A stretch of DNA of 64,000 nucleotides, from NCBI RefSeq assembly GCF_027942865.1, contig NC_134510.1:19461209-19525208 (forward strand), in the 5' to 3' direction. Source of the DNA: Odontesthes bonariensis. Its lineage: Eukaryota; Chordata; Actinopteri; Atheriniformes; Atherinopsidae. The notes under the pieces were generated by a model, which had not been told where the DNA came from, made no database searches, and worked only from the letters and a program-made list of their open reading frames with translations. The position numbers and the translations under genes were made by a program. Numbering within the stretch: position 1 is the first letter of the stretch; each line of letters starts with the position of its first letter. This document shows, in pieces, positions 1 through 40,911 of this stretch.

Positions 1-232
1 CTCATCTGTGCGTGCAGTGAAGAGTCCTTGTCTCGCCAGATGTCCTAATGGAGAGCTTTAGTCACTGTCACTGGTTCTGCTCTGACCTCTGACTGACTCA
101 CAGTTTAGAATGAAAACATCTTCAGTGCTGTGGTTGGCGCTTAAATTCTAGATTTTGATCCCATTAAGAGGAAACTAATGCCTTGTTTTTCTCTAATGTG
201 TTTGTGTTTCATGCTGCATGTGGCTTCTGCAG

Positions 233-250
233 GTCACATTAGTGGCGATG
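233..250 (+). CDS. ptk2: FAK microexon, 18 nt (box 6-like), alternative
   Basis: A CTTCTGCAG acceptor, 18 nt and a GTAAAC donor lie 671 bases upstream of the Tyr397 exon. That exon starts with the last two bases of a codon. The microexon has the same phase, so including it adds six residues reading G-H-I-S-G-D directly before ETDDYAEI without shifting the frame. Rat brain FAK is known to carry alternative boxes of 28, 6 and 7 residues around Tyr397 that raise autophosphorylation; size, phase and place fit box 6. TGC repeats just upstream of the acceptor resemble the signals used by the neural splicing factor SRRM4. The 28-residue box was looked for between 1 and 921 and not found. Confidence 0.6.
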
Positions 251-921
251 GTAAACTCATTCTTTTTATTAAACCTCTTTAGGTAGTAACACAATAAGAT
301 TCGGGGGCTTTTTCTTTTGCAGTTAGTGTGTCGTACATATGCACCGTATCTTTGTGTCTCTTTTTTTGTGTGTGCGCTAGCTGATGTTTTTGTGTGACCC
401 ATGACTCAGGCTGGGTTTCTTAAGCTTGTTTCTCTGGAAAGAGAAAATCTTTCCATTCCTCCCCTTTCCTCTTGCCTGCATTTTTCTGCCTTTGTCTCTC
501 ACTATTGAACTGCTCTGGCTCATTCCTTTTGTGCATCTGTTCAGTAGTACATGAACATGGTAATTGTCGCCCTTGCGTTTTGAATCGGGTACGGTGGCAG
601 TCTTTTGGAAAGGCACTTCTGTCTGATGAGTGTTTCTGTTGCAGTTTGTCTCTGTGAGGGTGTGTTCACTGAATTTTTTCGCTGCGTGCAGTGATTTGTG
701 TTAATGGGAGGTGGTAGATGTCAGGAGAAGGGTTACAGTTTTTCATAACACAAAGCGAAGATCCAACTTTTTGTTCTGTGCTATGTCAAAGATGTGTTCT
801 GTCATCTTTTTGAGTTTTTGAGCTGACTTTGTTGTCAGCTCTCTGTCTCTTATCTGTCACCAACTGAGACGTGATGTTTCTTGGCTCTTTCTCCTCTCAT
901 GACTTCATTTTGGCTCTGCAG

Positions 922-29846
<28,925 letters not shown>

Positions 29847-31765
29847 CCCCGCGCCGGCTGAGCTGACTCACAGAAGACTCAGCACCTCTGCGGTACCTGT
29901 TGGTAGTGGAGAACTTAAGACTCCTGGATTTGGGAAAGTTGACGGGTGCGACTGCTTTACATTGTAGAACAACCGCTCCTCTACTGCGATCACACCCTAG
30001 GGGGAAAAAATCATTGTATGTTCAATCTTGCGTTGTCCTGGGATTAAATTCTCGACCACTGTGACTTTCCTAATACAAGAACAGAGCAAAAACGCCTCCT
30101 GAATCAGAGACCTGGCAGCTTCACTCTCTTTGAACTGGATTACAGGGACGTGAGGAGGAACAGCAGAGAGGATAACAGGAATTGATTTTTCAACTCTGGG
30201 TCTGAAGGCTTAACAGGTGACAAAACTTCTGACAGTATGCAACACTATCGTGGGAGCTTATTTGAGCTTGTGTTGCCGACATCGGGTGTCTCAGTGGAGT
30301 CCATCGATCTGAAACATATCTTTATGAAACTTCACAGTAAGATTGGAAAACCAGCCATCAGACGTGTCAGTGGGCTCATGGACATTGACCATATGTTTGG
30401 ATCTGTGGTTGTGTACTCTCTTTGCAGTTGGAAAATGGCACAGTCAGGTTTGTATTCTGCTTTAGTGGTGTGTTGATGCTTTGTACGGATGCTTCAACAA
30501 GGCAACGTTCAAGGAAGACGGGCTCGGTTTGGTCCAGGAAAGCAGCCTTCCACCCTTTACGTCTCCTTCGGCTCCTGTGTTCCCTCCGGCTCACCATCTT
30601 TTATTTATAAACTCAAATTACAGAGGAGATGGAGGGAGGAACAGGAAAAGCAGATTAAAACTTCAGGACAGTTTAGCACTGCTCTTCTGACAGGAGAAAG
30701 AGCACACTATCCTCTTCCGTCTTCTCCTTTTGGCTCACTTTTCCTCCTCACTGGTCTTCTCTTCCTGCGGTCTTCCTCAGCTCCTCTCTGAGTAGGATTC
30801 AAAGACTCCAAATGTGAAGAATCCAAATCTGTCTGGACAGACGGGAAACCTCCCACTTCCCAGTTTAGTCTGCTCTTTATTTTTTATCGGCTGGCTCCAT
30901 GTTTTTTGTGTTGTTTTAGCGGCCACCTTGCTCTTCCTCTGAAAACTGTTTGTAAATTGGAATGCAAGAATATATTCAGCCCCAGCAAGGACTGATGAGC
31001 AAATATGGCAAAAAAAAAAAAAGAAGGGTATAGTCCTCATACAAGTCTGATGTTACACCTTTATAGGTCTTATCACCCAGCAGTGACACAAATGCTGTAT
31101 TACCAAGGGACATACACACACATCTGGAATCTTTGCAAGTCTAGTGTAACACTTTAAGAATGTCCCTGCCAATGATAGTCTCCAGAGAGACAAACGCACC
31201 CATGAAATGTGGAGCCACATGACTGGAACTTGTCTTGCAGACACAAAAGAAACACTGAACTGAAAATACAGCCGATCACATGTGTCTTCGTTGATCTCGA
31301 CCCCATATGGAGTGTTACATAATGCTATATGAAACGTACCGGTGACTGTACTGGTGTAGCATGGTATACCGGTATGGAGAAGAGCATATTTGCACAGCAC
31401 CAAAAAAAGAAAAGGAAAAAAAAACACATCCTAAACTCCTTTTTAATCCCGTTTTACCCAGATGGGATGTCCATGTTTAACCAGCAATTAAACTATCAAG
31501 TGTCTGGGTGTTATATGGATTAAAATGTTTTAAAAAAAACACACACACACACAGACAAAAAAACAAAACAATCTATTTTATCTCAATGTTGTTGCGTAGA
31601 TCTGCTCATGTTGGTATATTGTAAGCTATACTGGTGTGTATCACTGGTGAATTGTACAGAACTCGTTCTAGTAAACACTGGTTTTTATTTTGTCTTCTCG
31701 GCTAAATCGGCCATCTTGTCAAATAGGAGGAAGAAACAAGGAAATAAAACAATGATAAAAGGTGA
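29847..31765 (+). other. ptk2: ptk2 3' UTR
   Basis: About 1.9 kb from the stop to just beyond an AATAAA at 31743-31748, the most convincing poly-A signal before the convergent Ly6 gene. It has a short CA tract at about 31541-31552. Open frames here are not conserved-looking and none is called. Confidence 0.6.
31743..31748 (+). terminator. ptk2 poly-A signal
   Basis: Canonical AATAAA, last one before the opposing gene; cleavage would be expected some 10-30 bases downstream. Confidence 0.55.
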
Positions 31766-31777
31766 TATGATACAGTT

Positions 31778-31783
31778 TTTATT
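31778..31783 (-). terminator. poly-A signal of the Ly6-family gene
   Basis: TTTATT on the plus strand is AATAAA for the minus-strand gene whose stop codon is at 31943-31941. It is only about 30 bases from the ptk2 signal on the other strand, so the two 3' ends abut or overlap. Confidence 0.5.
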
Positions 31784-31940
31784 TCATGTTAGCGTGCCTC
31801 TTTTAATTCCCCATTTAAATAAGAGTTTTGTACTTTTTTTTTTTTACACAGCGATTTTAAACAATATTTACACGATGCGGTATGTGGCAAACAGATTGCT
31901 CAGAGTGCCGTCTCTGCGGAAGCACTGCTGTGTCTGAGTA

Positions 31941-32322
31941 TCACTGCGACAACAGCAGTAAAGCACCAACAGTGAGGAGCAGCAGTGTCGTGTGCGTGTG
32001 AATGGATTCTGCTCCACTGAAGTTACAGAAGCCGTAGCCACTGCAGCAGTTCACGGCATTTCCGTTTCCCTCTGAGTCGACCGATGCGGTCGAGGCAGCT
32101 CCTCTGCATGTGGCCCGGCTGGCACACTGCTTCACTATGGCCTTCATGACACCTGAACACACAATAATACACACAGTTCCCTTCAATAATCAAACTTGAT
32201 ATACCACCAAAAATTATCTTTATAGAAATGTATCCATCTCAAAATGAGAAAGTATTGTCCAGCATCAAAACTTTACTTTTAACGTTACTTTTTGTTTGTT
32301 TGTTTGTTTCTAAAGAGTTGAA

Positions 32323-32354
<32 letters not shown>

Positions 32355-33860
32355 ATTCAGAAACAAACATTCACATCCGGTACATGTGCATACATCTTGT
32401 ATCTCTTGTCTGTCCTAAATGCCAAAGTGGTATTTTTGTTTTATATCTAAACCATGAAAAGAAAACCAAACAACAACAAAGACAGTTACTTTAAAGGAGT
32501 TATTGTGCAGAGTTATTGCTGTGGACAGGTATGACCTGCCCTAATGTTCATTATTATGATTATTGCATTATTTCTTTATCTCTGTTACCCAAAGTGTCCA
32601 CGATGGTCATGCACGTGTCAAGCGGCTGCTGACACTCCTGACTGTTCTGATTGCATTCTTCATTGGTCGTCGAGGAACTGCACACGTAGCACTTCAACGA
32701 CAGCACTGCACAGAAACATGATCCAAAGTAAGATTAAAGATTAAGCGATAAACTGCGTGCCATTAGAGTCAGCGCATGATGGTCAGAAGCCACAACCACA
32801 AAATTAGAGGTCAAGACCAGCGTCATTGTTGGCTCCACAAATTTTTTTTTTAAATCTAGACAGGCAGGAATTTTCATTTATTTATTGGTCACCATGGTGC
32901 TTATGGAGAAGGGTGTAATTGACAATCTTGTACAAGAAACTCACATAGAAGTGCATCCAAAGTAGAAAGAGAGCTACCTCCACTGTCTAACTTGTCAGGC
33001 TTGCTTCTTTAATCATAGAGGTTGCGTGTTGTTCCGCCCATTCAGAGATTATTGTTCTGCTCTCCTCAACGTAAACTTACGTATGACTTATATTGCTTCT
33101 AATATCTGATAAAAGCAAGGCAGCAACCTACCGGCACATCCTTTACACAGAAAAAAACAAAACAAATGCAACCTCTCGCATGTGATTAATTCACATTAAA
33201 GAAATCCATGTGGTGTTTGGGGCATTTCATGTGCGCTGCGTTCACTGGTATGTGTGGCTGTGTCCGGTTTGACAGCTCTCTGAATATCAGTCACACCTAG
33301 ACAATTGCTCATATAAACTGCACATTGATGCACACAACCTACTGTTGCATAGAATAATAATCTTTAACTTGGGAATAGTGCGGGATATGTAAGTGTGTAT
33401 TAAAATCCAAAAGGATCAGTCCGTTAAGCTCAGTATTAGAATTAAACAGTTGAAAATGGCAGGACAGCTGGTACAGTTGAGACTAAATGAACAACTAGAA
33501 CTGTCTTGAGTGGAAGATGAAGCTGACTTAAACATGCATCAAATACTGTCATAAATAATTTAAAGAAAGAAATGACACTGTGTACACACAGATGAGAAAC
33601 AGAAAGGCCAAGCGTGGAAAAGTAATGCAATAGTAAGTCATCTCTAAAGTTATAAAACTTTAGAGATGACTTGGCTAAAACGCCGGTTATAGTTATATCT
33701 CTGGTTACAACTCAAACACTTAATTTATACATTTGTCACCCTGTCTTTGCATAAGAAGCAAAATAAATCTGTTCCCTGTTTCATGGAGTGTGAATATTCT
33801 CAGGCAAATTCACATACCTGGAGAGACGAGGAGGAAAAAGAATGCGAGACGAAGCACCAT
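31941..33860 (-). CDS. Ly6/uPAR three-finger GPI-anchored protein
   Basis: Three exons on the minus strand: 33860-33818, 32705-32589 and 32152-31941, joining in frame to 123 residues. Exon 1 is a signal peptide (MVLRLAFFFLLVSPV-LS). The mature part opens LKCYVC and holds ten cysteines in the Ly6/uPAR spacing, closing with the family signature CC-x5-C-N (NCCSGYGFCN). It then runs through a small-residue stretch into a hydrophobic tail (TTLLLLTVGALLLLSQ) typical of GPI-anchor signals. Family members sit on the outer cell surface and modulate receptors such as nicotinic acetylcholine receptors or complement; which partner applies here cannot be told. Two-intron layout and length (usual 110-130 aa) fit. 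No specific orthologue is named because family members diverge fast. Confidence 0.88.
32325..32348 (+). repeat. poly-T tract in the Ly6-gene intron
   Basis: About 24 thymines (poly-A in the sense of the gene), preceded by (GTTT)n units at about 32293-32309. Rest of the intron 32153-32588 shows nothing else. Confidence 0.9.
32706..33817 (-). other. first intron of the Ly6-family gene
   Basis: Holds a perfect 17-bp hairpin (33635-33672) described separately; otherwise no recognisable element. Confidence 0.6.
33635..33672. repeat. perfect 17-bp inverted repeat with 4-nt loop
   Basis: AAGTCATCTCTAAAGTT (33635-33651), loop ATAA, then the exact reverse complement (33656-33672). No mismatch in either arm. 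It is too short for a pre-miRNA and lacks the GC stem plus T run of a bacterial terminator. It may be a fold-back mini-element or a recent inverted duplication. Confidence 0.9.
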
Positions 33861-36314
33861 CCTGTCAACAGATGATAAAGTCTGCTCGCTGTCGTCCGAG
33901 CGTCTGCGGTCTAACCTGTTGTGTTCTGCTCTCTGTGAGTTTTAAGTTTCTCTGTTTTGTTTGAGAGGGAACTCCTGAAGCTGTTCCTCCCACATCAGCC
34001 ACCATCATATCACAAAGCTGAAAGTATGTGTCCAGTGTAAACCACAGCCCAAAAATGCACTTTGAGAACAATATGACAATGAATCAACCTTCTCTAAAGA
34101 CAGTGCACTAAAGCATTTAATGGCCACGTATATATTTAATGGATTGCTTTTTAAAATAAAAATTCACTTATTTTTTTCTTTACTGTTATGGCTTGAGGAA
34201 AGTACCTGTGACCCAAATGTGAACATTTTTACAAGTCAGTGATTGTGTATTGTCTCACATTCTTCGGTCTCGCTGTGGTTTCATAGATACTTACTCTTTA
34301 TTTATCTACTGTCAATCAGAGACACAAGCCGAGCCAACAGGTCTTATGTCATGACTTTCGGTGTGCGCAGCTCCACCCTTACAGCAGGACTTCTAAGATA
34401 TTTGTCAGCTTCGGATTAGACAAAGTGTAAGATTGGAGCTTTGTATCTAAATCATAAATCAAAGCATTTAATAGGTTAGACAGTGAAGTTGTAATCACAC
34501 ATAATCACATACCATGATTAACGACTCTCAATATGACCATGATTTCATTTTGTTGATTGTATGTGTACTTCCATTTCCTCTTGCAAACACATTTTCAGGG
34601 AGACATAAGCAAATAAGAACAGACGCCCCCAAAAAAAAGCGAACCATCTTTAATCTACAGTATACATCAAAGGTTCACTTTGTTATGATGCCCACAAAAC
34701 GCAGGACAGCATCTGTTTTTGTCCGCTGTTGTTCTGAGGAATGTACACACCCACGACACACCCATCACGCATGCACAAGCACTTTTTAAGGATACGCTTT
34801 CAATTAACAAACATTCACATCCCAACGCTCAACCTGAAAGTAATGCATTGAGAATATTCATTCATCTTTTAGGGGGGAAAAACAGTCGAGCCGTGTAGTT
34901 TTATTCATACAGACAGACGGACAAACCTGGAAGCTGATTTGTTCACATTTACAGGCACCTCGAGGTCATTAAAAGTTTTTTTTTTAATCCATTTATTCAA
35001 AAAAGAAAACAATGATTAAAGGTTCTGACTCGGGGTTGAAGCAGTTCAGAGAGCTAAGGAGCAAACATAAGTAGTGAGTCCATTTACAGTGTTTCTCAAA
35101 CTGTGCAATGTGTCTGTGTGCTGACTGAAAGATAACAAGCAGCCTTTTAAACCGAACAGCTGTACTGCTTGTTTTATCTCTTATAAGTGAAACTGTGTTT
35201 CCACAGAACATCCTAAATAGACACAAAATGGTTTGCATGCGTATATCTGTGGACATGTTGCGCATATTTTTGTTCTCTTTTTTTCCCATCCCTCTCTGGT
35301 CGTCTTCTGTCCTATTGTTTCATTTCTACGCTCATCTGTATGGTAATGCTGTAAAGTCATTCTTCTAAAAGACAAAGTCTTTGCTCTTCATACACAACAG
35401 CACGGATTCTGGAAACACGGGTTGAACCACACAGGTAAAGTCACATCAGATATGCCACTAAAGTTACTCATTCTTTTTGATCTGTGCGATCAGAGAAAAA
35501 GGACCTCACTTTGTGGGCCTGATGTTCTTGCCGCTGGTCTGAAAGATGTGCTTGCAACCCTGCAGGTTCATAATTACATACATGTTTTGTCAAGTACTGC
35601 AGTGTCCAAATGACAGGACTATATTTTACATTCTATTCAGAACAGACAGGTTTCGAAAGCCATCAATTAAGTTGCATTGCAATAATGTCAAATGATGTAA
35701 AAAGATAACCGGAATGTTTTCCATTTGATCAAATGGTGCAGTCATAAAAAAAGTCTATGCAGCTTCAGTGAAATGCTGGAACAAGCACGTGGAATATTCT
35801 GTACATATATATATGCTCTGCAAGCAATAATGGAAAAGAAACTTCTGCAGCTTCATAAAGTAAATTTTAAAGGGAGAATCTGCATTTAGACCCCTGAGAC
35901 CGTAAAAATGTCAGTGAGATGCAGAGATTAATACTTTATAAGGTGCACTAATTTAGAAATGAATAATTCACAGTACACAAGACACTTCATCTCCTTCAGA
36001 AAGAGCAGATTCAAGCAAGTGAGCATCACAAGTAGTTACTGAAATAATTATTGAGAAGTAAACCAGAATAAATAGAGTTCACTCTTCACAGCAGTAAAGG
36101 GAGGCTCCGTCAATACTAAGCCAAATGCAGCAGCTCCACATTTAAATCCTGGAGTCTAAAGCAGAACAGCTGGCCTCGGATCAGTCTGTAAGTACTGCAG
36201 CACAGTTGGGCAGGTGTCCTGTCTAGCTGTGTCTCTGTTTAACATCTTCTGTGTTGATTAGTTCCTGTCTGCTTTACAAAGCTGGCATTTTGTATGCATC
36301 CACCTGTCTTCTCC
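33861..36314. other. intergenic: Ly6-gene upstream region and CLPTM1L-family 3' UTR
   Basis: The right part (about 34980-36314) is likely the 3' UTR of the minus-strand CLPTM1L-family gene; TTTATT at 34992-34997 is a fitting poly-A signal on that strand. The left part up to about 34900 should contain the promoter of the Ly6-family gene, but I see no clear TATA box. No coding frame is supported. Confidence 0.45.
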
Positions 36315-39300
36315 TCAGTGAGTCTTCAATTTCTTGGTAACAGATTCCCGTCTTCTGGGTTTAGGAGCGTAACGTCTGGTGAAGATAAGACATAACAGCA
36401 GATTGCTGTTGGTTTTATTTCAGCAACTTTAATAACAAATGAATCCAAGCAGATTCTAAATAATCCAAATCAAAAAGAAGAAACCTTCTGGGTCATTTTA
36501 TGCGGTATATAGCAATACTGGAGTGCCAAATAGTGTAACATAAATTCTACATGATGCAAGGGTGATAACCTGAATGAAATGGATGTGTGCGTGTTGTGCA
36601 GTGTTTGATTTTCTTCTATGATTTCTTGGCTCTTGACTACCCCCAGTGCATGCTGTTTGTGTTTGAGCTGTAATGCATTAGGATTGTCGCACCTTCGCTG
36701 GTAGAGGTACAGAAAGAAGAGGATCTCATCTCTGAAGCAGGAGAGTTGATGAGAGGAGGAGAAGGATAAAGAAGAGGAGAAAAGGGAGGCGCAGGTGCAC
36801 AGATCTGAAATCAGCGTGTTCACACCCTGGTGGAAGAAAGTCGATCGATCATAGATGTTAAAAATCTCAAATTGTGGTCAGGTTCATTTTGAATGTTGAA
36901 TCATTGTAATACCTAGTACAAATCGTCCAGCAAGAATCTGACAATGGACACAAAAGAAGAATCTGAGACGGATAAATACTCACTCTGTACATCAACACAG
37001 TGCCCTGCAGGTGACTAACAGACTTCAGCTGTTCCACAGAGAGAGAGATTATGGAAAGCAGTTTAAACATCTAAACAATTTAAGCACACAGCACAGTTGT
37101 CAATGTTTGTCAAAAAAAAAAAAATTGCCAGGAATTGCTTCATATTGATCAGACCTTGTGATTGATGAAGAGCTGAGGGGCCATAGACAGGAAACCAAAT
37201 GCATACACGCCTGAGAGGAAGAGAGATGAAGTAAAGTGCCAGCATTACTAGTGTCTCTTATAAAAAAACTTCAAGGATGACTTCAAACTTCAAGTAAATC
37301 TGACAGAGGTTCAGTAAAATGTATCCTATGATGGAGCTGGTGCGAGGACGAAAGCAAGAAAACTCACCAGTTATCAGAGTGTTGATCAACCAGGAGTAGT
37401 AACTGTCAACATATTACAACTTGATGTTAATAAAGTGGATATGAGCACATACTCAGACACATACTCTGTTCTAACATTTATCTGACTGCCTAATGCCAGG
37501 AAAGAGTGTGTGTTGGAGTGTTTAAGAGAGAGTTGAATCTACTCATCCGCTCACCTCTTTTGGCGTAAGTAGGCCAGCGAGAAAACAGCTCCACTGATAC
37601 ACAGAGGATACACCAAGTAGGACAAGTATCTGGACGCCTAGAAGGGAAACCAAAAAGTACTAAAATTAAACAAAGCCTGAGGCGGAAAATAAACTCAGAG
37701 CTCTGATGAACAAGACAAACGCAGATACCTGAGTATCATACTCCACTGTCTTTCGTTCTTCTTCATCCAGCTTGTTTATCTGCATGAAAGACAGGAGGCC
37801 ATGGCAGTTTAAAGATTTATTTAGACCACAACAGCTCCCTTGTTCAGTCACAACACACATAATTCTTAAGCAGATTATGTCTTTGTACACATGTTGCAGC
37901 CAATGAGAACATGAGTGGATAAATGTTCCATACTTACTTGAAGCTTCTTGCTAAACTGGATTTTAAACACTTTGAACACCTTCCACACCTGCAGAGATGA
38001 AAGATTAATGGGTTCAAGCTGTCTTTATTGATCTATTCAACTCTGGTTTGTTTAACAAGTTGGAGGGAGTTACCTCCACACATGCACCCAGTCCAACAGG
38101 AAGGAGCACCAGCAGGCTGGTCTCCTCTAGCAGATGAAGGAAAATGAGCAAAGTGCTGAGACAACGCCACAAAACTGAAAACAGAGGAAGGGGAAGCGGG
38201 ACAGGTTGTTTTGATATTTTTCCGTATTTATGTCTTTCTATTTATGTCAAACGTGGTGAGATGAATGTCTCTCTTGAATGCTGGAAAATTCAAAAAGTAG
38301 AGATTCTTTTAGCCTGATGGTTATTACCTGACTTCCTTGACATTCCCGCCATGTTCTTCTTTTTCATCCATGAGCTGATGTCATTTTTAAGAGCCAGAAA
38401 TTCACAGATGAGCTGTATGAAAACCAAAATGCACTCTTTGTTTTATACAGCTTGATTTGTTAATTATATGGGCTGTTTGTGTGTCCATTTTAGGTGCAAT
38501 ACTGCGTGTCAGAGGTAAGGTTAGTTCACAACACAGTCCATTGTTAGTACCCCACTGATGTTGAGTTCTCTTACTTCCAGAGCTGTGATGAGTGCAGTCA
38601 GCACTAACAGGTACAGGTTGGAGTCCACAAGAGTTTCTTTAATCTCATCTATATTTTCCTCTGTGAAGCCTGTATAAACACAGACGCATGTACTGTTATG
38701 GCGGTCCACAGCTCATATGTCTAACTGTTAGGCTTTGACAAAGTATTAAATATCATCTAACCAACAACCCGTGTCATCCCATTTGATAAATTTGCAAATA
38801 ACTTCTTGTACATCTTATATCTCCTAAACTCACCAAACTGTCGAAGGGAATAAACTATGTCATGCAGGTGGACCCAAAACCTGAATCTTCTCAGAGAGAT
38901 TCCCTCATAGGACACAGTCAGAGGGAGCTGCACGGTGCTGCTGTTGATCTCCTGCCAACAGAAGGATGGATAGGTTCACGTCTGACCACCTTGATTTAAA
39001 AAACAAAACAAAACAACAACAACTGGTGTGTGTTAAACTTTGTGTTAAAAACTTTCCTACCATGAGATCTCTGACTCTGAAGCTGACCTCATTGACCAGC
39101 AGGAGAGGCAGATAAATCATCTGCCTGCCCTCATGAGAGCTGTGCGAAGACACAGACAGGAGGTTCGATTTAAACAGATGCACTTAAAGCCTGGGAAGTT
39201 TGACAGTGAAAGTAAATGCACACACATACACTGAAACAGTTTGTTTAGCAGTTGGGAGTTCTGAAATGGTTTAACTAGCATTTTATGAAGACTTTTTTTT

Positions 39301-40911
39301 TTCTTTTTAGTTTTTTGACAAATTACTCTTGCTGAGAACTGCTCACATGATCTGTGAAGCACAACCCCCCCCCAAACGCTTTTAACAGGTCCAGACTATT
39401 AAGAATATAGTTTTATTTATCACAATAAAAGCATATCTAAGTTTGATTGTGGTATAGAACTGCAGAGAATATGTTTTCCTCAAGCCTTCCAGCAGTAGAA
39501 TAAAAAAGCATGCACAGCAGCGGCAGAGGTCAGCAGCTCTTTGGCTATAGCTTTCACAGCTCCATGTGACTTACACTCTCATGTAGCGACGCACATCACT
39601 TGGAAGCCCCGCCTTATTGAAGCTGAAGTCCTCTGACATCATAGTGATTGACAAGTGTGGTCTCCAGTGTGATACAGGACTCGCAGATCTATGCTGCTGA
39701 TGCCGAAAATAATGATTTATCATCAGGAAAGCTGCACACGTACATCTAATATAAAGGTGGCATGAAGCTGGAATACCACACAGCATTACAGATAGAGTTT
39801 ACATGCTACCGTCAGTGTGTCCTTCTGGCTGTCGGTGTGTGGAGGAGTGATGTAGGTTGTGAGCTGGGCTGTGTAGTGGACTTCTCTTCTGTCCTCCAGA
39901 GGTGAAACACCAGCTTTGTGAACATAAACGACTGCATACAGGGTGCCATTGGCCCGAGTCTCCTCTGGCAGAGAGACATTCACCTGACTGTGGAGGGAAA
40001 GACATGTTAGAAAAGTTTAGAAACATAGAGATGTGTTTTTGCTCTTGATATATATTCCAGGATGCCACTTTTTGTGTTCTAACAATTTGAATTAAAAACA
40101 ACAGTGTTGCCACCATCATTTTCTTTAGTGTTGCTCTTGTGGTGGTGATGAGCAGTAACAGTCGTCTGCATAGTATTTGTCTATGATAACACGTGTTCCG
40201 GTTGCGTCAAACCCACCTCTGAAACGTAGACTGGGGGTCAAATGAGTCTACTCTCACGGCGAGGTTGAGCTGACTGTTGTCTGGCACGAGGCAGGTAAAG
40301 ACACTCAGCTGAATACAGGAGGAGAGAACAGTATATAAGCACTCAACATTTAGGATAATAAAAAAATGTGACGTGGGTGCAGAAATGTGATCTGAAGAAG
40401 AAAGAATAACCAGACCGTGCTCGAAAGATGTGCATTGATTTTTCATGGCAGAAATAACCAGTGACAAACAACTCAGAATTATGTTTCACAGACACCATAA
40501 TGTTAAAAACAATTAAGCATTAGTTAAATGATCAATCTATGAATTATTTTTCAGAATATTCTGGATCCTTATCCTGAATGCCCACATGTATGGACTTTTA
40601 TTCTCGATGTAAATCGTAGCTCAGACTGAACATGTTATGTTGCTTATCTCTGATTTGTCTATTTACCACAAGGAATAACAACAACAACAAAAAAGAAAAT
40701 TCGTGCAAACCTGCAGTCTGGTTCTGGCTGTCAGGTAGGAGGTGATGCAGAGCTCTCCTCTGTCCTCATCGCAGGGTTTGGTGTTGAGGAAGCCGTACAG
40801 CAGCCAGGCGGTGTGGAGCATATATACCACAAACACCCCGAACAGCACCTTAGCAACCGAGCTCCTCTTACCTCCGCTGTCCGAAGCTTTGGAGTAACAC
40901 GATGGAAACAT
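36315..40911 (-). CDS. clptm1l: CLPTM1L-family membrane protein (GlcN-PI lipid scramblase-like)
   Basis: Seventeen minus-strand exons: 40911-40711, 40308-40217, 39987-39810, 39696-39575, 39139-39061, 38951-38834, 38669-38575, 38412-38328, 38174-38074, 37988-37938, 37779-37729, 37637-37555, 37402-37368, 37210-37155, 37028-36984, 36826-36693, 36375-36315; 528 residues, all in phase. Human CLPTM1L has 538. CLPTM1L is an ER protein that flips glucosaminyl-phosphatidylinositol for GPI-anchor synthesis. Landmarks: N-terminal membrane segment GVFVVYMLHTAWLLYG, luminal RANGTLYAVVYVHKAG, VSHWRP, LPLTVSYEGISL, RFRFWVHLHD, then membrane segments around LYLLVLTALITAL, FLALKNDIS, ERKTVEYDTQ, YLSYLVYPLC, YYSWLINTL, GVYAFGFL and CFRDEILFFLYLYQR. 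Divergence is marked: HLPWKAFTYKAFN of CLPTM1L is HLQGTVLMYRGVN here, a Ser-rich insert precedes SHQLSCF, and the tail ends RRYAPKPRRRESVTKKLKTH. It may be a paralogue rather than the direct orthologue. Confidence 0.9.

Noticed and set aside
251..921. Search for the 84-nt FAK box 28
   Set aside because: No 84-nt open stretch with acceptor, donor and phase 1 was found here or at 1-232; it may lie left of the window.
33635..33672. Rho-independent terminator or microRNA precursor reading of the hairpin
   Set aside because: Eukaryotic intron context, no T run suited to termination, and the stem is too short for a microRNA precursor.
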